Shown here: positions 9,680-18,822 of the stretch, one piece after another
How positions within the stretch are numbered: the first letter of the stretch is position 1
How the letters are laid out: each line of letters opens with the position of its first letter
DNA from: CAVSJO01 sp963728445
GTDB lineage: Bacteria; Gemmatimonadota; Gemmatimonadetes; Longimicrobiales; RSA9
Length of the DNA: 64,000 nucleotides
Assembly (NCBI GenBank): GCA_963728445.1
Contig: CAVSJO010000001.1
Coordinates: 1-64,000, forward strand
Direction of reading: 5' to 3'
Translations under genes and position numbers: made by a program
The notes under the pieces: generated by a model
Told to the model about the DNA's origin: nothing
Seen by the model: only the letters and a program-made list of their open reading frames with translations
Database searches by the model: none

Positions 9680-10117
9680 ATGGTTGACAACCTTGATCCC
9701 GAGGCGCGGGCACGCCTGATGTCGCGGATCCGGAGCTCCGACACCAAGCCGGAGATGACGGTCAGAAGTTACTTGCATGGGCTCGGGTACCGCTACCGCC
9801 TTCACGCATCTGATCTACCCGGAAGCCCTGACATAGTTTTCCGCGCCCGCCGTACCGCGATTTTTATTCATGGCTGCTACTGGCACCGGCACTCAGGCTG
9901 CACCTTGGCATATGAGCCGAAATCAAGGAAGGGGTTCTGGCAGAAGAAATTCGAAGATAACGTCACTCGCGATCACCGCGTGAAGAAGAAGCTGGAGGAT
10001 GCGGGGTGGAAGGTGATCATCGTCTGGGAGTGTCAGACAAGAAGTGGAGACCTTCGCTGGATCCCGGACGAGATCGACCAAGTCGGTGGTGCCTCGCCGG
10101 AGGCGCACCGTGATTGA
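9680..10117 (+). CDS. vsr: Very short patch repair endonuclease (Vsr)
   Basis: 145 residues beginning MVDNLDPEARARLMSRIRSS, followed by DTKPEMTVR, LPGSPDIVF and FIHGCYWHRHSGC. These are the canonical Vsr landmarks: a metal-binding aspartate in PDIVF and the zinc-binding His/Cys cluster. Vsr nicks next to T:G mismatches made when 5-methylcytosine deaminates, and it usually accompanies a cognate C5 methyltransferase, here 21 bases away and divergent. The start is ATG 9680, which matches where family members begin; the frame is open further upstream. Confidence 0.95.
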   Translation: MVDNLDPEARARLMSRIRSSDTKPEMTVRSYLHGLGYRYRLHASDLPGSPDIVFRARRTAIFIHGCYWHRHSGCTLAYEPKSRKGFWQKKFEDNVTRDHRVKKKLEDAGWKVIIVWECQTRSGDLRWIPDEIDQVGGASPEAHRD

Positions 10118-10261
10118 GTGGGAGAACGACATGTGCAATTCTATTCCCGCAGATTAGCAGTTGAATGGCTGTTCGGGTCGCGGATCGAAGAGGGGCTCGC
10201 CCGCAAATTGAAGTCCCGCCACGTCGGACTGGTGCAGGTCGCGGCCATCCTCAGGAGATAA
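10118..10261 (+). CDS. Small unrecognised ORF downstream of vsr
   Basis: A 47-codon frame from GTG 10118 to TAA 10261 encodes a basic peptide with VQFYSRRLAVEWLFGSRI and KLKSRHVGLVQVAAILRR. It begins just after the vsr stop and retains the lower-GC codon use of the operon. It could be a genuine small gene or the C-terminal remnant of a larger lost one. I recognise no family. Confidence 0.25.
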   Translation: MGERHVQFYSRRLAVEWLFGSRIEEGLARKLKSRHVGLVQVAAILRR

Positions 10262-10521
10262 TTCCTGTGACAGATTTCTTTATTTCGCACGCAATTGTTC
10301 GACGAGGGAACCGGGGTCGAGACAAGGTTCCTCTAGCTGAAACTCGGCGACTATTCGATGAGATCGACGTGAGTGGAGGCACGGTCGAAATCTGAATCGA
10401 CCTCACGCACTTTGGCATTGAACGCTGATATCGTTGATGAACCGGATGTGGGCGACGCGTCTCTGGCCCTTCGGCATTGCGAAATTCGCTGAGCCGCACT
10501 CGAGCATCTGGATACGCTCAA

Positions 10522-10610
10522 GTGCCGACTTGGAGTTCGCGGAAGGGCACCTTCCGGCGGCGGCGCCGCGGGAGAGCGGCGTCGCCGTACCGGTCCGAGG
10601 GTCATTCCGG
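10522..10610 (+). pseudogene. Remnant of an HNH-endonuclease N-terminal region
   Basis: From GTG 10522 the sequence reads VPTWSSRKGTFR and, one frame over, AAPRESGVAVPVRGSFRG. This aligns with VPIWNQQKGIFRPAVLRKSGVALTVQTSFR of the intact HNH gene at 19.2 kb. A small indel separates the two halves, and no HNH motif follows. The rest of the 490-base interval 10262-10752 between the two defence cassettes shows no convincing gene; short frames such as the one from 10267 have no recognisable features. The interval appears to be a recombination scar joining blocks of different GC content. Confidence 0.5.
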
Positions 10611-10752
10611 GGCCGCGCACCGCGACGCGCGGGCCGGGGATGTTACCGCCCCGTCCAGGAGTCCCGGTCCGAGGAGCCCAAGCAATCAATCGCGGCAGCT
10701 GGCCGCATGTAAGCAAGCTCTGGCGCCGAATCTCTAGCAGGGTCGGACTACG

Positions 10753-11952
10753 ATGACCTCCAGCCTCGCCTGGCTCGACCACGACGCGTCCGCCCGCGAG
10801 CGGACCAAGCGGATCCTCGCGCTGTTTCAGGAGAGCGGAACCCAGGACCAGCTCGGGCTCGGCGGGATCCGCGACTCGTTCGCGGATCTGCTCTTTCCTG
10901 GGACGAGCACGATCCAGACGCGGCTCCGGTACTTCCTGTTCATCCCCTGGATCTACACGCGCCTCGAGCAGGACGAAGTGCCGGCGCGACGATTCGGCGC
11001 CGTCGCCCGTGAACGGGAGCTCTCTCTGGTCGAACCGCTGTTGTCGAAGAGGGAGGACGGCGTCTTCGGGAGGACAGCGGGCAAGGACCTGAAGCGGCTG
11101 CCCAGCGAGGTGTACTGGGGCGGGCTCGGGAGCTGGGGCATCCGCCGGTTCGCCGCGTCCCGGGACCAGTACCATCGCGCGGTGGACGACATCTACCGCC
11201 GCCGCAAGGCAAGCCGGGGCTCGGCCCGAGAGCGGGTCGATGAGGACGACGGGGTCATCACGTGGCACCGCGAGCTGCCGGCGCCGCCCGAATCGTTTCC
11301 CGAAGACGCGACGCTGCAGGTCACGTTCCCGGAAGCGGAATTCCTGCGGGACCGCATCGTCGCCGAGCACCCTGCGTCGCTCCTCGCCTGGCTCGCACTC
11401 CGTGACGGGAGTACCGCCGTCCCCTATGTCTGGGAGCACCCGCTCGAAGATGAGATGCTGCCGCAGCACCGTCGGATCCTCCGGCACGGACGGCTGTTCT
11501 CCGAGGCCATGCACGGCGCGCCGCTTTTGTACAACCTGATGCTGTCCGAGTTGGCGGCCAACGAGGAGATGGCCGACGAGAATCGGTCCCTGTATGCGGA
11601 GTGGACCGAGTCGCTGAACGTCCCCGATCTCATGGGCTGGAACCTCGACGAGCTGTTCGCCATCGCACGCGGCCAGGGCGGCCACACAATCACGGTCCCG
11701 ACCGAGGACTTCGTGCGGCGCTGGGTCGCACTCGTGCGGGAGGGGCCGGAGCGGATTCCGGACAGCCGAGACGCGCGCGAGCTGATCCGACGCAGGGAGA
11801 TGCTGCTCAAGGGGGCGCGTTCGTTGTTCCGAAACCGTCGCGCGCTCGAGGAACGCTACAACGGAGGCCTGGGGCTGGGCCGCCACAACTTTCGCTGGCC
11901 GGACGTGCAGGTGCTGCTCAACGACCTGCACGCGGGGCTCTCGGGGGTGTGA
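10753..11952 (+). CDS. DUF6361 family protein
   Basis: 399 residues. The N-terminus MTSSLAWLDHDASARERT, followed by GLGGIRDSFADLLFPGTSTI and RYFLFIPWIYTRL, is the DUF6361 signature. No catalytic motif, signal peptide or membrane segment is visible, and its biochemical role is unknown. It starts at ATG 10753. It ends in a GTGA overlap with the phospholipase-D-like gene, which makes it the first gene of a three-gene unit with that nuclease-like protein and a helicase. GC content is high, unlike the adjacent MZA-like operon, so the two cassettes probably arrived separately. Confidence 0.85.
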   Translation: MTSSLAWLDHDASARERTKRILALFQESGTQDQLGLGGIRDSFADLLFPGTSTIQTRLRYFLFIPWIYTRLEQDEVPARRFGAVARERELSLVEPLLSKREDGVFGRTAGKDLKRLPSEVYWGGLGSWGIRRFAASRDQYHRAVDDIYRRRKASRGSARERVDEDDGVITWHRELPAPPESFPEDATLQVTFPEAEFLRDRIVAEHPASLLAWLALRDGSTAVPYVWEHPLEDEMLPQHRRILRHGRLFSEAMHGAPLLYNLMLSELAANEEMADENRSLYAEWTESLNVPDLMGWNLDELFAIARGQGGHTITVPTEDFVRRWVALVREGPERIPDSRDARELIRRREMLLKGARSLFRNRRALEERYNGGLGLGRHNFRWPDVQVLLNDLHAGLSGV

Positions 11953-13788
11953 ACATGCTCGATCCGGACAACCGTCGGCTCTACACGGACGCGCTTCGGC
12001 CCCCGCCGGGATACCGGTTCGGTGACGGCGTCGCGACCACGTACGCGCTCGACCTCCAGACGCTGCTCACCATCCCCCTCCACCTCGCCCTCTTCTCGGC
12101 CGAGCAGCCGGTGGAGGAGCTTCTGCGCGACGGCGTCGCGCTGCTCGAGGCGCTCCGACGCACGGCGGAACGCGTCACGGTCTACACGCAGTCCTCCCGA
12201 ATCACCGACCCGGCAGTTCCGCACGTCCTCTACTCGCTGCTGGAGCGGACGGTGGTGGAGGTCGAGGCTCCCGCGCGGAACGGGAGCTTCCACCCGAAGC
12301 TGTGGCTGATCCGGTTCGACGAAGCGGACGGCGAGAGCAGTCTGCTGAGGCTTCTGGTCCTGTCGCGGAACATCACGGCGGACCGATGCTGGGATCTGGT
12401 GCTGACGCTGGAGGGGACACCCGCCCGGGCCCCGGTGGCCGCGAACCGACCACTGGGGAGCCTCGTCGAGCGGCTGCCGTCGCTGGCGGTACGGCGCGTC
12501 TCGGCAGCCCGAGCTGAGAAGACGCGGCAGATGGCCGCGCTCGCGCGCGAGACACGATGGGAGCTGCCTGCCGGCTTCGACGAGGTCCGCTTTCACGCGT
12601 TGGGTCTCGGAGGCCGACGCGAATGGCTGCCGGACTGGAGCACCGAACTCGCCGTCGTGTCGCCATTCGTGTCCGCGGCCGCGCTCGAGGCACTGGCGGA
12701 CTCGACCGAAGCGCCCCTCGCGCTCGTTTCGCGGCCGGAAGAGCTCGCGAGGATCCCACCGTCCGTCCTCAAGGGGTTCAAGAGGGTCATGGTCCTGGCC
12801 GAGCAGGCCGAGAAGGAGGCCGGTGAGGACGCGGCCGCCGCCGGGGACCGACGCCTGCCGAACCACGGCCTCCACGCCAAGGCCATCGTGGTCAAGCGCG
12901 GCTGGGATACGCACCTGTACGTCGGCTCGGCCAACACGACGAACGCTGCGCTGGTCAATGGCGCGAACGTCGAGCTGATGGCCGAGCTCATCGGCAGGCG
13001 CAGCAGGGTCGGGGCTGTGGAGGACCTGCTGTCGGCCGACGGTCTCGGCAGCCTGCTGGTCGACTTCGAGCCGCCGGACGAGGCCGACGACCTGGACCCG
13101 ACCGCGGAGCAGGCGCGCGAGGCGCTGGAGGTCGCGCGCCGTGAGCTGGCCAGGAGCGGACTGGAGATCCGGTTTGCTGGAAGGCGCGGAGGGATGGACC
13201 GGCGAGCTCACGTGCGCGCTGCCGATCGCAGGTGCGGGAGTCGCGAGCGTGCGGGCGTGGCTCGTCACCCGAGACGGAAGGACGGCGTCGGACGCACGCG
13301 GACTGCTCGCCGGCGAGCCGGTGCGCCTCCAGCCGTCGCTGATCCAGCACGTCACGTCGTTCGTCGCGTTCGAGCTGGTGGCCGAAGGCGCCGACGAGCG
13401 AGTTCGGTTCGTCCTCGGGCTGGCCGCCGTCGATCTGCCCGTGGAGGAGCGGGACGCCGCCGTCGTTCGGGACGTGATTCGAAATCGCGACGGCTTCCTT
13501 CGCTACGTCATGCTGCTGCTCGCTGAAGCCGCGGACGACGGTGATGTCTTCGGTACCGGCTCGGCGTCATGGGGTCAGGTCAATGGGAGAAGGGTGGAGG
13601 ACGATCTGCCGATCTTCGAGCACCTGACGCGAGCGTACTGCCGCCAGCCGGACCGACTCGAGGCCGTGCGCAGGCTGATCGACGAGATCGGCGCGGAGGA
13701 GGGCAAGCGGGTGGTGCCCGAAGAGTTCCGGGAGCTGTGGCAGGTGTTCGAGCGTGCAACCGCGGCCGAGCCGGGAGAGGCCCCGTGA
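11949..13788 (+). CDS. Phospholipase-D-like (double HxK) protein, one frameshift
   Basis: Reconstructed length is about 612 residues from GTG 11949 (ATG 11955 is the alternative). Two PLD half-sites are visible. SFHPKLWLIRF with LSRNIT lies near residue 115, and GLHAKAIVVKRGWDTHLYVG with SANTT near 308. These give the two HxK motifs of a PLD nuclease or lipase fold; the second is followed by the usual GSAN. The frame breaks near 13173-13175, where removing one T from the TTT run restores LEIRLLEGAEGWTGEL and the protein continues to 13788. PLD proteins next to helicases are known in defence systems such as DISARM and Mokosh. Overlap on both sides supports co-function with DUF6361 and the helicase. 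Confidence 0.8.
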
Positions 13789-16700
13789 AGCTCGACCGGT
13801 TCGACTCCGAGCGCGCGTTGTCCGGCCTCAAGGACTTCCAGCGCGACACGGTCGACTACGTGTTCCAGCGCATGTGGCTCGATGAGAACCCGGCCACCCG
13901 CTTCCTCGTGGCCGACGAGGTCGGGCTCGGCAAGACGCTGGTGGCCCGGGGCGTCATCGCGAAGACGGTCGAGCACCTGCGCCGCAGCGTCGAGCGCATC
14001 GACGTCGTCTACGTGTGCTCGAACGCGGCCATCGCGCAGCAGAACGTCAATCGCCTGAACGTCATGGAGGACGAGCACGTGGCCATGGCGACGCGGCTCA
14101 CGCTCCTCCCGCTCGAGCTCGACCGGCTTGCCGGCAACCGCGTGAACTTCGTGTCGTTCACGCCAGGGACGACGTTCGACCTCAAGTCCCGAGGCGGCCG
14201 CTGGGAAGAGCGCGTCCTCCTGCACTGGCTGCTCGCCCCGGAGCTCCGGGAACACTCGCACGCGTTGCTGAACGTGCTGCGCGGTACGGTCACCTTCCAG
14301 AACTTCCGGCATCGCGTGTCGCAGCGCGGTCAGACGGTTAATCAAGACCTGAGGCGGCGTTTCGTCGAGCACGTCTGTGGCGACGTCGCGCTGATGGAGC
14401 GCCTGCACGACGTCTGCGACCGGTTCCGCGAATACCGGCCTTCCATTCCCCACGAAGACAAGTCGCTGCAGTACGAGCTGATCGGCGACCTGCGCCACCG
14501 CCTCGCGCGCGTGTGCGTCGACGCGCTCGAGCCCGATCTGGTGATCCTCGACGAGTTCCAGCGTTTCCGCGACCTGCTCGACGGCGACAGCGACTCTGCG
14601 CGCCTCGCCCGCTCCCTCATGAAGTACACGACCCCCGAGGGCCACGACGTGCGCGTCCTTCTGCTCTCCGCGACGCCGTACAAGGCGGTGACGTACAGCG
14701 GCGAGGCCGAGGACCACTACTCGGACTTCCTGCGGACCGTGGGTTTTCTCTTCGGCGATGCTGCAAAGGTGGCCGTCCTCGAGGAGGCGCTCCGTGTCTA
14801 CCGGCGCGGGCTGTATGCCCAGGATCAGGACGGCGACCTGACGCTCGCCCGTAATCAGATCGAGCGGATGCTGCGCTCGGTCATGGTCCGCACGGAGCGA
14901 GTCGGCAGCACGGCCGGTCGGGACGCGATGCTGGCGTCACGCTGTTCGACGGCCCGTCTCACAGGCGAGGATCTCGAGCGGGCGCGTCTGCTCGACGTGG
15001 TCGCCCGGGAGGTCGAGGCGCAGGACACGATCGAGTACTGGAAGTCGACGCCGTACGCGCTGGAGTTCATGAAGGATTACCAGCTGCGGCGGAAGCTGGA
15101 CGACGTCGCCAAGAAGCCGCCGGCGGCCGTGGTCGAGGCCGTCCGCAGTCGTCGGCCGCGGGCGCTGTCCCGGAAGCGGATCGCCCGCTACCGGGACGTC
15201 GAGATCGGGAACGGGCGGCTGCGCGTCCTGGTCGAGGAGATGATCGACAAGGGGCAGTGGCAGCTCCTGTGGATGCCGCCGCTGCTGCCGTACCTGCAGC
15301 CCGGCGGCGCGTACGCGGACGTGCCGGACTTCACGAAGGCCCTCGTCTTCTCCGCGTGGAACGTCGTGCCGGACGCCATCTCCGCGGTCTGTTCCTACGA
15401 CGTCGAGCGGCGGATGGTTCGCAGCAGCGGCGGCAGCCCACCCGATTATCGCAGGCTGCATCGCTCGCGCAGTCCGCTGCTGCGGTTAGCAGACACGAAG
15501 GGACGCGCCACCGGCATGAACGCGCTGGCGCTCATGTACCCGTCGGTGGCGCTCAGCCGCGGCTTCGATCCGCTGCGGCTCTCGCTGGAGATCGGGCGTG
15601 GCGAGCCGGCTCAGCTCCCGGATGTAAGGCGGCACGTGGGTGAGCGTGTGGAGGAGATGCTGGTCGCGACCGGGCTGTGGCCGCGCCCCGGCGACGGGCC
15701 GCCGGACCAGCGCTGGTACTGGGCGGCGCTGGCGATCCTGGATCGACCGCACCTGACGGGTCTACGCAAGTGGATGAAATCGTCGAGGGGCTGGTTCGCG
15801 GCTCTTTCGACCGCCGACGAGGACCGTGCGCTTCGCAGCCACATCGACCAGTTCCGCGAGGCCGCTGACGGCTCGCTGGACCCCGAGCTCGGCCCATCGC
15901 CCGAGGACCTCGTCGCGGTGTTGACCGATCTGGCGCTGGCCGGACCCGCGATCTGCGCCGCGCGGGCGCTGCGCCGGGTCGGCCCGGAGCTCGAGTTCGG
16001 CGACAGGTCGTTGTGCCACGCGGCCGCCGAGATCGCGGCCGGCTTCCGTACGCTCTTCAATCTGCCGGAGACGATCTCGCTGCTGCGCGGCGACGACGAG
16101 GACGCCTACTGGAGGCTGGTGCTGCAGCACGGGGTGGACGGCAATCTCCAGTCGGTTCTGGACGAGTACGTGCACCAGCTGCGCGAGTCGCTCGGTCTGT
16201 TCGAGCACTCGCCAACGGAGGTCGTGGATGGCGTCGCGGATGCCGTGGCCTCGGCGCTTTCGCTGCGCACGGCCCCCATCGCGGCCGACGAGCTCGTCGT
16301 CAGCCGAGCCGGCAATCTGCGCTTCAAGCGCTTTCGACTCCGCACCCGGTACGCCCTGCGCTTTGGCGACCTCCGGGACGACCAGGACAAGACGCTGGCC
16401 CGCGCCGACGTCGTGCGCTCCGCGTTCAACTCGCCCTTCCGGCCGTTCATCCTGTCGACCACGTCCGTCGGCCAGGAAGGCCTCGACTTCCACCCGTACT
16501 GCCACGCCGTCTACCACTGGAACCTGCCCTCGAATCCCGTCGATCTGGAGCAGCGGGAAGGGCGCGTGCACCGCTACAAGGGACACGCGGTGCGGAAGAA
16601 CGTGGCGCGGAAGTTCGGGCTGGTGGAGTTGCTTCGTCGAATGGAAGAGGGAGACGATCCGTGGAAGCAGCTGTTCGACGCCGCCGCCGAGGACCGCGCG

Positions 16701-16943
16701 CAAGGCGCCAATGAGCTACAGCCGTACTGGATATACGAAATCCCGGGTGGCGCCCGTGTCGAGCGGCGCGTGCCGATGTTCTCGTTCAGCCGGGAAGTGG
16801 GGAAGCTGGAGCGGCTGAGGAAAGGACTGGTGGTCTATCGGTTGGTGCTCGGGCAGCCGCGGCAGGAGGATCTGATGGAGTTTCTTGAGAGTGACCATAA
16901 TCTAGCAGGGTATGCGATTGACCTTAGGCCGCGAAGATCGTAA
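13785..16943 (+). CDS. Superfamily-2 helicase
   Basis: 1052 residues from GTG 13785, overlapping the previous TGA (GTGA). Motif I ADEVGLGKT lies near residue 44, motif II ILDEFQRF near 255 and motif III LLSATPYK near 295. Motif VI QREGRVHRYKGHAVR lies near 923, preceded by STTSVGQEGLDFH. A long insertion of about 600 residues separates the two RecA-like halves. The DEFQ box and GLGKT loop resemble SNF2/RapA-type motors that move on double-stranded DNA or displace proteins. It completes the DUF6361-PLD-helicase unit, and its role as the DNA-translocating engine for the PLD nuclease is inferred. Confidence 0.88.
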   Translation: MKLDRFDSERALSGLKDFQRDTVDYVFQRMWLDENPATRFLVADEVGLGKTLVARGVIAKTVEHLRRSVERIDVVYVCSNAAIAQQNVNRLNVMEDEHVAMATRLTLLPLELDRLAGNRVNFVSFTPGTTFDLKSRGGRWEERVLLHWLLAPELREHSHALLNVLRGTVTFQNFRHRVSQRGQTVNQDLRRRFVEHVCGDVALMERLHDVCDRFREYRPSIPHEDKSLQYELIGDLRHRLARVCVDALEPDLVILDEFQRFRDLLDGDSDSARLARSLMKYTTPEGHDVRVLLLSATPYKAVTYSGEAEDHYSDFLRTVGFLFGDAAKVAVLEEALRVYRRGLYAQDQDGDLTLARNQIERMLRSVMVRTERVGSTAGRDAMLASRCSTARLTGEDLERARLLDVVAREVEAQDTIEYWKSTPYALEFMKDYQLRRKLDDVAKKPPAAVVEAVRSRRPRALSRKRIARYRDVEIGNGRLRVLVEEMIDKGQWQLLWMPPLLPYLQPGGAYADVPDFTKALVFSAWNVVPDAISAVCSYDVERRMVRSSGGSPPDYRRLHRSRSPLLRLADTKGRATGMNALALMYPSVALSRGFDPLRLSLEIGRGEPAQLPDVRRHVGERVEEMLVATGLWPRPGDGPPDQRWYWAALAILDRPHLTGLRKWMKSSRGWFAALSTADEDRALRSHIDQFREAADGSLDPELGPSPEDLVAVLTDLALAGPAICAARALRRVGPELEFGDRSLCHAAAEIAAGFRTLFNLPETISLLRGDDEDAYWRLVLQHGVDGNLQSVLDEYVHQLRESLGLFEHSPTEVVDGVADAVASALSLRTAPIAADELVVSRAGNLRFKRFRLRTRYALRFGDLRDDQDKTLARADVVRSAFNSPFRPFILSTTSVGQEGLDFHPYCHAVYHWNLPSNPVDLEQREGRVHRYKGHAVRKNVARKFGLVELLRRMEEGDDPWKQLFDAAAEDRAQGANELQPYWIYEIPGGARVERRVPMFSFSREVGKLERLRKGLVVYRLVLGQPRQEDLMEFLESDHNLAGYAIDLRPRRS

Positions 16944-16994
16944 ACGGCCGTTAAGCCTATTTCTTGTCCCCAGGCGGGGTGAAAATAAGTTTTC

Positions 16995-17222
16995 TTACTG
17001 AGTACCTGATTGATAGCCGTCGCAGGCTAACGCAAGATCTCTGAGCCCTTCACCTTTCGTATTATTAAGACTAATAATCCAATCTATTTTTCCACGCAGT
17101 GATGTCAATTGCTCGCCTGTAGGTACAATATTTTGCGATGAGGCAAAGAGTAAGACGGACGGTATTCCTCGAATGTATTCCGGCGTCGGACTTACGGATG
17201 AATTAACCACCAGTCCCAACAT
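16995..17222 (-). CDS. AT-rich unrecognised ORF, probably the tail of a truncated gene
   Basis: The interval 16944-17236 has strikingly low GC for this window. Within it a minus-strand frame of 75 codons reads GLVVNSSVSPTPEYIRGIP and then KIDWIISLNNTKGEGLRDLA. Its codon choice looks coding rather than random, but no family is recognised. Its beginning coincides with the junction where the neighbouring HD gene lost its first codons. The simplest reading is a small foreign insert carrying the 3' end of a broken gene. Confidence 0.3.
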   Translation of the reverse strand: MLGLVVNSSVSPTPEYIRGIPSVLLFASSQNIVPTGEQLTSLRGKIDWIISLNNTKGEGLRDLALACDGYQSGTQ

Positions 17223-17236
17223 CCGGTGCTGGCAAA

Positions 17237-17812
17237 AGGCTCAGTCGCGCATTCGCTTACGCAGCGAACCTGCACCGCGATCAGGTCCGCAAGGGCAAGT
17301 CGATCCCGTACATCTCGCATCTGATGCAGGTGTCAGGACTGGCGATGGAGGCCGGGGGCGACGAGGACGAGGCCATCGCGGCACTGCTCCACGATGTCAT
17401 CGAGGACGTTCCTGCTGGTGGCGCCGATCGGGTTCGGGCGGAGATACGCACACTCTTCGGCGACGATGTCCTTCGAATCATCGAGGGGTGCAGCGACTCG
17501 GATACGCAGCCGAAGCCGCCGTGGCGGGAGAGGAAGGGGCGATACATTCAGCACCTTGGCGAAGCGGAGCGCGGGGTCCTGCGGGTCGCCGCGGCCGACA
17601 AGCTTCACAACGCGCGGGCCGTCCTGTCCGATCTGAGGGAGCTTGGCGAACCGCTCTGGGATCGCTTCAATGCGTCGAAGGAGGAATCGCTGTGGTTCTA
17701 TCGAGCCCTCGTCGACGCCCTGCGCCGGGCCGATGCACCTCGTGGGCTTACGGACGAGCTGGACCGCGTGGTCACCGAGATCGAGAGTGTTGCCAGGCCG
17801 TCCGAAGGGTGA
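17237..17812 (+). pseudogene. HD-domain hydrolase, 5'-truncated copy
   Basis: From about 17237 the translation KRLSRAFAYAANLHRDQVRK runs into LLHDVIEDV and ADKLHNARAVLSDL. It matches the intact HD protein at 25.2 kb almost residue for residue. In the intact copy ATG GAC CAC GAG precedes this block. Here it is replaced by unrelated AT-rich DNA with an in-frame stop at 17204-17206 and no start codon until an internal ATG at 17324. Translation from 17324 would lose the first histidine region of the fold. The HD dyad and the C-terminal half are otherwise intact. RelA/SpoT-like HD proteins of this kind hydrolyse phosphorylated nucleotides; the exact substrate is unknown. Confidence 0.75.
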
Positions 17813-17957
17813 AGTGAGCGTGTCCTCCAGCCAGCGGAGGTTTCCACCGAACGGCAACCGGGTCAAAACGGTATTTCATCCCGGTGAACGTGCGCGTGCC
17901 GGCGCCAGGCGAGGACGCGGAGTACCGGGTCATGTTTCGGGTGGATCGATCGGCCGC

Positions 17958-18230
17958 ATGACGCAGGACCGGCCGGTCCGGGTCCTCGCCGCCGTCTTCC
18001 GCCGCAACGGCGACTTCCTCGTCGCACGCCGGCCCGCGGGCAAGCGACACGGCGACCTCTGGGATTCCGCAGTCTTCAACGGAGGCCGTTCGAGCGCGCG
18101 GGGGACCGGATCCTCATTGCCGCCGACAACTTCGAGAGGGAGTTCGACCAGTCGCTTCTCCGCGGCCCTGCCGTCCCGACCAGCCATGGATCTGCCCCGA
18201 CGCCTTGCACAACGTAGCCCCGGATCCGAC
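17958..18230 (+). pseudogene. Nudix hydrolase remnant lacking the Nudix box
   Basis: ATG 17958 opens MTQDRPVRVLAAVFRRNGDF followed by LVARRPAGKRHGDLWD, which parallels the intact Nudix protein 860 bases downstream (VLAAVIHCDGSYLVARRSRDRRHGGLWEFPGGK). Where the Nudix box GGKLQEGE should begin, the reading turns into SAVFNGGR and loses all similarity. A further stretch in another frame, FERAGDRILIAADNFEREFD, looks coding but is not recognised. The whole 430-base interval 17813-18243 therefore holds only gene debris. Confidence 0.55.
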
Positions 18231-18243
18231 CTGGGGGCGTGCT

Positions 18244-18504
18244 GTGCCGAGAATCGGCGAGTTCTTCGGAATCACCATCACGATGTATTACAATGATCAT
18301 GCGCCGCCGCACTTCCACGCGATGTACGCGGAGTACGAGGCCACGGTAGCGGTCGACACCTTGGAGCTCATGAGCGGAGCACTGCCGAACCGCGTGCTGG
18401 GCCTGGTCCTGGAATGGGCCGCGCTGCATCGCCTCGAGCTGCGAGACAACTGGGAGGCGGCAAGAGAGGGCGAGTCCCTCGAGAGAATCCCGGGCCTCGA
18501 CTGA
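18244..18504 (+). CDS. DUF4160 protein
   Basis: 86 residues from GTG 18244. The start PRIGEFFGITITMYYNDHAP and then PPHFHAMYAEYEA are the diagnostic DUF4160 motifs, including the HFHA histidine pair. The family is small, widespread and without proven function. It is typically encoded with a DUF2442 partner, as here with 11-14 bases between stop and next start, and the pairs are often treated as toxin-antitoxin-like modules. The upstream frame is open but lacks family similarity, so GTG 18244 is preferred. Confidence 0.85.
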   Translation: MPRIGEFFGITITMYYNDHAPPHFHAMYAEYEATVAVDTLELMSGALPNRVLGLVLEWAALHRLELRDNWEAAREGESLERIPGLD

Positions 18505-18518
18505 ATTGGAGGGCAATG

Positions 18519-18782
18519 ATGGTACGGGTCAATCGGGTGACACCGCTCGAAGGTCACCGGCTCCGGGTCGGATTCAGCGACGGGACGGAGCGAGTGGTCG
18601 ACGTCGATTCTTTCCTGCGGGGGCCGATCTTCGAGCGGGTTCGAAACGAGCCAGGTTTCTTCGAAATGGTGGAAGTCGATCGGGAGCTGGGCACCGTCGT
18701 CTGGCCGAATGGCGCCGACATCGATCCCGACGTGCTCTACGGAATCGCGCGGCCGGCGTGGATGGAACAGGAGACCGGGTAG
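18519..18782 (+). CDS. DUF2442 protein, partner of DUF4160
   Basis: 87 residues: MVRVNRVTPLEGHRLRVGF, SDGTERVVDVDSFL, FFEMVEVDRELGTVVWPNGA and DIDPDVLY. This is the standard DUF2442 sequence, a small beta-rich fold. Two adjacent ATGs exist (18516 and 18519). The ribosome site GGAGGG at 18508-18513 gives better spacing to 18519. Role unknown; it is paired with the DUF4160 gene in one short operon. Confidence 0.85.
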   Translation: MVRVNRVTPLEGHRLRVGFSDGTERVVDVDSFLRGPIFERVRNEPGFFEMVEVDRELGTVVWPNGADIDPDVLYGIARPAWMEQETG

Positions 18783-18822
18783 CGCCATGCCAACCAGGGC
18801 CGCCGCGGGCTAGATCGGCTCG

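Noticed and set aside
10351..11931. Minus-strand frame of 526 codons opposite DUF6361
   Set aside because: No domain, and it covers a conserved + strand family.
10753..16943. Identification of the second cassette as DISARM
   Set aside because: No DUF1998 (DrmB) and no methyltransferase belong to the unit, and DUF6361 is not a DISARM gene.
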